Source: RGIG5612 sp045604025 (GTDB lineage: Bacteria; Bacillota; Clostridia; Lachnospirales; Lachnospiraceae). Taken from it: 24,647 nucleotides of DNA. The stretch lies in assembly GCA_045604025.1 (NCBI GenBank), contig JAZUNG010000095.1:1-24647 (forward strand), given 5' to 3'. How positions within the stretch are numbered: the stretch's first letter is position 1; each line of letters begins with the position of its first letter. Under the pieces are notes generated by a model. That model was not told the origin of the DNA, made no database searches, and saw nothing but the letters and a program-made list of their open reading frames with translations. Of this stretch, positions 20,901-24,647 are shown in pieces. Both the position numbers and the translations under genes were made by a program.

Positions 20901-21851
20901 ATGAAAAAGAAGATCCTGGTGGATATAGGCGGTGCGGATTCAGCCCCCGAAGCGATCATAAAAGGGGCTATATCTTCGCTGTATTCCACAGATGAATTTG
21001 ATATAGTTATTGCCGGTCCGGAGAGTGTGATCAGAAGCGCTCTGGAAAACGAGAGCGAAACAATACGATCAAGAATAGAAATGATCTGCACGGACGCAGC
21101 TGTTTCCAATTACGATGATCCCAGGGATATGATACGCGGACTCGAGGATACATCTATGGTGCAGGGGCTGATTGCCCTTAAGGCAAGAGATGATATCTGC
21201 GGCATGGTAAGCGCGGGCAGCACGGGATGCCTGATGGTAGGATCCATATTCAGGCTGGGCCTGTTCAAAGGTCTGATGCAGCCTGCCCTGTCCAGTGCTC
21301 TCCTGAATATCAGAGGAGAATACTTCTGTCTGGTGGACTGCGGAGCCAACGTGAACTGCAAGGTGAAGGATATGGTCGATCATGCCCGTATGGGCAGCGC
21401 CTTTATGGAGGCTATCAACGGGACGGCTTCGCCTAAAGTCGGTCTGGTAAATGTGGGCCGTGAAAAGGGCAAGGGCAATGACCTGGCCAAGGCAGCTTAC
21501 GAAGCGCTGGAAGCAGAAGAGAGCATCAATTTTATCGGCAACATCGAAGGAAGCGACGTTCTGACAGGAGAGGCAGACGTGGTCGTCTGTGACGGATTTA
21601 CAGGAAATATCCTTCTGAAGAATCTGGAGGCTGCAGGCATGACAGCAGCCGGAATGATGGGAAATCCGGAGCAGGTCGTCAGATTCTTTGATTACAATTC
21701 ACAGGGCGGCGCAACGTTCCTCGGGACCAGGAAGATCATTGTTAAGGCACATGGCGCCGCCACAGGAGATACATTCAGATCATGCATAGAGCAGGTGTGG
21801 CGTCTTGAGAAAGGCGGTTTCACCGAGAGAATGGCAGCAAGGATGAAATAA
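20901..21851 (+). CDS. plsX: PlsX-like phosphate acyltransferase
   Basis: PlsX interconverts acyl-ACP and acyl-phosphate, the donor for PlsY in phospholipid synthesis. Recognisable blocks are ILVDIGGADSAPEAIIKGA (canonical proteins read DAMGGD-AP), SAGSTGCLM, VDCGANVNCK, NVGREKGKGN, VVVCDGFTGN and KAHGAATGDT. The 316 residues are a little short for the family, and the first motif is altered (GGAD in place of GGD). The AGGAACAGAG ahead of the ATG is a fair ribosome binding site. Directly following fakA, it would accept FakA-made acyl-phosphate. The diverged motifs leave open whether it is the main PlsX or a specialised paralogue. Confidence 0.87.
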   Translation: MKKKILVDIGGADSAPEAIIKGAISSLYSTDEFDIVIAGPESVIRSALENESETIRSRIEMICTDAAVSNYDDPRDMIRGLEDTSMVQGLIALKARDDICGMVSAGSTGCLMVGSIFRLGLFKGLMQPALSSALLNIRGEYFCLVDCGANVNCKVKDMVDHARMGSAFMEAINGTASPKVGLVNVGREKGKGNDLAKAAYEALEAEESINFIGNIEGSDVLTGEADVVVCDGFTGNILLKNLEAAGMTAAGMMGNPEQVVRFFDYNSQGGATFLGTRKIIVKAHGAATGDTFRSCIEQVWRLEKGGFTERMAARMK

Positions 21852-21854
21852 TAT

Positions 21855-22865
21855 ATGGCAACAGTTGCCCTGATACCTGCTTTCAATCCGGACAGGAAAC
21901 TGATCGGACTGGTAAAAGAACTGAGAAGCAGATTATTCGATATCATCATTGTGAATGACGGAAGCTCTTCGGAGTCTTCGGACATTTTTGATGAGTGCCG
22001 TGAATATGCCACTGTCATTGGATATGACCGGAATGTGGGCAAGGGCAATGCACTGAAATACGGAATGCAGTATATCAGTGAACATCTTCCTGACGCTGAG
22101 TATTTCCTCACTGCGGATGCTGACGGACAGCACAGCGTCCGCGATATCTGCAGGATCAGAGATGAACTGGTCGGCGGAGCCGAGTTTGTTGTATCAGTCC
22201 GCAATCTGAAGGGCAGATCCATCCCGTTCTTTTCCAGACTTGGAAATGGCTTCAGCCGCTTCATGTTTACCATAGCAAATGCGCGTTTCCTTCCTGACAA
22301 TCAGTCAGGCCTAAGGGGTTTCCACACAAAACATATAGAGTGGTTGATCAGAGTTGACGGAGACAAGTATGACTATGAGCTGAACGTAATACTGTTCGCT
22401 GAAAAACAGGGTATAAAGATCACCCGTCTTCCCATTGAAACGATCTATTTCGACAACAATTCAGGTTCGCACTTCAGGCCGTTACATGACACGGCCCTCA
22501 TATATCTGAGATACTTCCAGACCAATGTTTTCGCCCTGATCTCTGTCATCATTGAGTTGGTCATGGTGATCCTGGCCACTGTTTTCTGGGGCTACAAATG
22601 GATGCCTTTTGTAGTGGTCGCTGCATGGGGCGTTCATACGATCATGTGCATGGTGATCGAAAGATACACGCTGTTCAGATGGATCCGGTACACACCGGGT
22701 GTCAGGCGTCTGGTCATCTCCATATTCAAATACTTTGTGATATTTCTGATGTGTCTTCTGGGACAGCTGATAGGGATTCCTTTTGCGGCCTCGTATCTGG
22801 TGGGGTTTGCGGTGGTGACTGTCGGTGAATACTATATGCTGAAGGTCACTTACGATATGCCATAA
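21855..22865 (+). CDS. GT2 glycosyltransferase fused to GtrA-like membrane domain
   Basis: Residues 1 to about 215 form a GT-A glycosyltransferase 2 domain: VALIPAFNP, IIIVNDGSSSES, NVGKGNALKYG and the metal-binding TADADGQHS, as in polyprenyl-phosphate sugar transferases. Residues about 225-330 hold four hydrophobic segments in GtrA fashion (VFALISVIIELVMVILATVF to the last, near LVGFAVVTVGEYYM), typical of proteins that make or flip lipid-linked sugars. Length 336 residues. It starts 3 bp after plsX, so it belongs to the same operon. The likely product is a polyprenyl-phosphate-linked sugar for envelope glycan decoration; sugar and acceptor cannot be told. Confidence 0.88.
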   Translation: MATVALIPAFNPDRKLIGLVKELRSRLFDIIIVNDGSSSESSDIFDECREYATVIGYDRNVGKGNALKYGMQYISEHLPDAEYFLTADADGQHSVRDICRIRDELVGGAEFVVSVRNLKGRSIPFFSRLGNGFSRFMFTIANARFLPDNQSGLRGFHTKHIEWLIRVDGDKYDYELNVILFAEKQGIKITRLPIETIYFDNNSGSHFRPLHDTALIYLRYFQTNVFALISVIIELVMVILATVFWGYKWMPFVVVAAWGVHTIMCMVIERYTLFRWIRYTPGVRRLVISIFKYFVIFLMCLLGQLIGIPFAASYLVGFAVVTVGEYYMLKVTYDMP

Positions 22866-22867
22866 AT

Positions 22868-22894
22868 AAACGCCGCTTTACGAAGCGGCGTTTT
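22868..22894. terminator. bidirectional rho-independent terminator
   Basis: A perfect GC-rich stem (CGCCGCTT, 22871-22878, with AAGCGGCG, 22883-22890) and loop TACG are followed by TTTT to the right and, on the other strand, by TTTATTT to the left. It separates the rightward lipid operon from the leftward sulfatase-fold gene. Confidence 0.93.
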
Positions 22895-22916
22895 CCATGT
22901 ATAAACTGTCTGATGA

Positions 22917-24647
22917 TCACTCTGTTTCCTGTTCTTCATCAGGATCTGCTGTTTCAGTTTCATCATCTTCGGCCCGGTGGGAAGGCGTGGCCTTTCTTCT
23001 CGGATTGGCCTCTACCAGTTCTTTGTTGGAACTGGTAAACGTATCCTCGCCGAAGAGATATCCGTAATAATCATTTTCAACTACGCTCAGTGAGAACTTC
23101 AGCTTGTTGGACACTATCTGTTCCATGCGGTTCAGATAGGCTGTCTCGTCTGCTATGGTTACGCCCGGGTTAGGGGTGAATACACCAGAATAGGAATCGT
23201 AAAGTCCTTTGTCATTTTTCCAGGTATAATCAGGCCAGAATACCAGCGGCTCTGCATCTGACAGCAGGTCTCTTCCGACCAACAGGCGGGAGTCAAAATC
23301 CAGTCCGTACAGATTGAGCAGAGTAGGAAGGATATCGAGACTGGTCACGGGAGTATCAATCTCACACGCCAGGTCTTTGTATTCGTGCTCCAGACAGCCC
23401 GACCATATGACTACGGCATTGCCATCGCGGTCCCAGTCAGTATCTGACGGATGTCCGTAGAGGTCGCTGATGTAATCCTGAGTGTTTCCAAAGCTGCCGT
23501 ATTCCAGTCCGTAAGGATAGTGGTCGGTGGTCATGGCAATAACGGTGTCGTCAGTGATACCGGCCTCATCCAACATATCTATCATGACTTTCAAGACAGC
23601 TTCCAGCTCCATCTGATAGCAGATATAGTACTTGGTGGTGTCCATCTTGTCGGGGAAGTAAGGTGCGACCTGGTCCCAGTATTTATCGACGTTGCGGTCA
23701 TCCGGCTCATATGTGCAGTGTCCGGAGACAGTCATATAATAGATGCTGAATGGCTGCAGGTCTATGTATGTCTCCATGGTTGCCCTGAAGAAATCTGAAT
23801 CTTCAGGCCATCCCTCGATGATATCTTCCAGTCCCTGACCAATAGCAGTATATGTACCGTAGCCCAGGTTCTCATGTGTCAGATATCTGTCATAGAAATC
23901 ATAGGTTCCGTTATGGAATGCGTGATTGTAATATCCGAGCCTCTGCAGCTGGTTGCCCATAGTGAAATACATGTTGTCATACATGGTATCATATATGGAG
24001 TCGATGGATTTCTGTGGAGCCAGGCCGATCAGGAAGGAGAACTCTCCTGTACTGGTGGAACCTCCCCATGCAGGCTGATAATAATCCGGGCAGTAGATGC
24101 CGTTGTGGATAAGCCTGTAGAGGGTCGGGGTCAGTTCGGGACTGACGAAGGCATCATGAAATGCCTCAGCGCAGATCAGGATCAGGTTCTTATCCTTGAA
24201 TATACCGGTATATTCGCTCTTTTTTGACGGGGTCAGGGCCTGAACATATTCATTCAGTTCCTTTATCTCTTCATTATCAGTATATTTGGTCAGATCCAGG
24301 TCCATACGGTTATAGCCGTATTCTTTGATCTCTTCGGCTGCAGTCTCAGTCTCGGCTTCCTCATTCTCCGGGGTCACCGGGTCGTCATCTATGATAAATG
24401 AGGTCTTCCTTCCTGCATATGCAGCATCCAGTCTCAGACTGGCTGTCAGACCGAATGTTTCGGTGGCGGTAGAAAAATTGTACTGTGTATTATATTTGCT
24501 GCGTGTTCCTCCAACCGCGGCAAAGAATGTGGCAATACCGAAGAGCAGGAGTGATACGATTACAAATGATACCTGCATGGGCCATTTATAGCGGTGAGGC
24601 TTCACGAACTTTCTGCCCAGAAGGATATAGAAGACAATGGGAAGCGC
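22917..24647 (-). CDS. LTA-synthase-like sulfatase-fold membrane protein (5' end outside window)
   Basis: The frame stays open to the right edge, so the GTG at 24605 is not a reliable start and the N-terminal membrane helices are largely missing. One membrane segment (VSFVIVSLLLFGIATFF) is visible, then a linker and an extracellular alkaline-phosphatase/sulfatase domain. Metal-site residues match LtaS: Glu in LILICAEAF, the catalytic Thr of GGSTSTGEF (codon 24056-24054) and Asp-His in TTDHYPYG (codons 23525-23520). Family members transfer phosphoglycerol from phosphatidylglycerol to build lipoteichoic acid or decorate glycans. The C-terminus is an acidic disordered tail (TADPDEEQETE). Which polymer it makes is unknown. 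Confidence 0.9.
   Translation of the reverse strand, partial: ALPIVFYILLGRKFVKPHRYKWPMQVSFVIVSLLLFGIATFFAAVGGTRSKYNTQYNFSTATETFGLTASLRLDAAYAGRKTSFIIDDDPVTPENEEAETETAAEEIKEYGYNRMDLDLTKYTDNEEIKELNEYVQALTPSKKSEYTGIFKDKNLILICAEAFHDAFVSPELTPTLYRLIHNGIYCPDYYQPAWGGSTSTGEFSFLIGLAPQKSIDSIYDTMYDNMYFTMGNQLQRLGYYNHAFHNGTYDFYDRYLTHENLGYGTYTAIGQGLEDIIEGWPEDSDFFRATMETYIDLQPFSIYYMTVSGHCTYEPDDRNVDKYWDQVAPYFPDKMDTTKYYICYQMELEAVLKVMIDMLDEAGITDDTVIAMTTDHYPYGLEYGSFGNTQDYISDLYGHPSDTDWDRDGNAVVIWSGCLEHEYKDLACEIDTPVTSLDILPTLLNLYGLDFDSRLLVGRDLLSDAEPLVFWPDYTWKNDKGLYDSYSGVFTPNPGVTIADETAYLNRMEQIVSNKLKFSLSVVENDYYGYLFGEDTFTSSNKELVEANPRRKATPSHRAEDDETETADPDEEQETE

Overview
The window looks like chromosomal DNA of a Gram-positive clostridial bacterium (Bacillota, Lachnospiraceae-like). 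This is inferred from gene families, gene order, mid-range GC content and strong Shine-Dalgarno sites; no ribosomal marker is present. The order YaaH-like glycosidase, tadA, SRP RNA, dnaX, ybaB, recR matches the conserved Bacillus subtilis order yaaH..tadA-scr-dnaX-yaaK-recR, here with aroF and tyrA inserted. No mobile element, CRISPR array, tRNA or rRNA gene was seen.

Left part (1-6517, rightward): the 3' part of a GH18 glycosidase, then an aromatic amino acid pair (DAHP synthase aroF, prephenate dehydrogenase tyrA) tightly linked to tadA. A consensus promoter drives a small-type SRP RNA. Next comes a terminator with the likely dnaX promoter nested inside it, then dnaX-ybaB-recR packed with 1-bp gaps or overlaps.

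Centre (6519-11525): directly after recR lies a gene for a protein of about 1668 residues. It has an N-terminal TPR-like helical domain, a very long Glu/Ala-rich linker with several kinds of repeated short motif, and a C-terminal domain resembling CbbX/SpoVK-type AAA+ ATPases whose Walker B acidic pair is altered. I do not recognise it as a named system. It is the strongest candidate here for undescribed biology.

Middle-right (11511-17156, leftward): a CDP-alcohol phosphatidyltransferase (pgsA-like) that overlaps the giant gene tail to tail, a PadR-type regulator, mutS2, yhaM and a membrane-anchored alpha/beta hydrolase with Cys in the nucleophile position. The pgsA-like gene and the hydrolase gene both appear leaderless: a -10 box TATACT ends exactly 6 nt before the ATG, with a -35 box 17 nt upstream.

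Right part (17298-22865, rightward): two DegV/FakB fatty-acid-binding proteins, a FakA-type fatty acid kinase and a PlsX-like acyltransferase form a coherent module for activating exogenous fatty acids and passing acyl-phosphate to phospholipid synthesis. A GT2-GtrA membrane glycosyltransferase follows. A bidirectional terminator separates this operon from a leftward, edge-truncated LTA-synthase-like sulfatase-fold membrane protein. Together with pgsA, this half of the window has a clear envelope-lipid theme.
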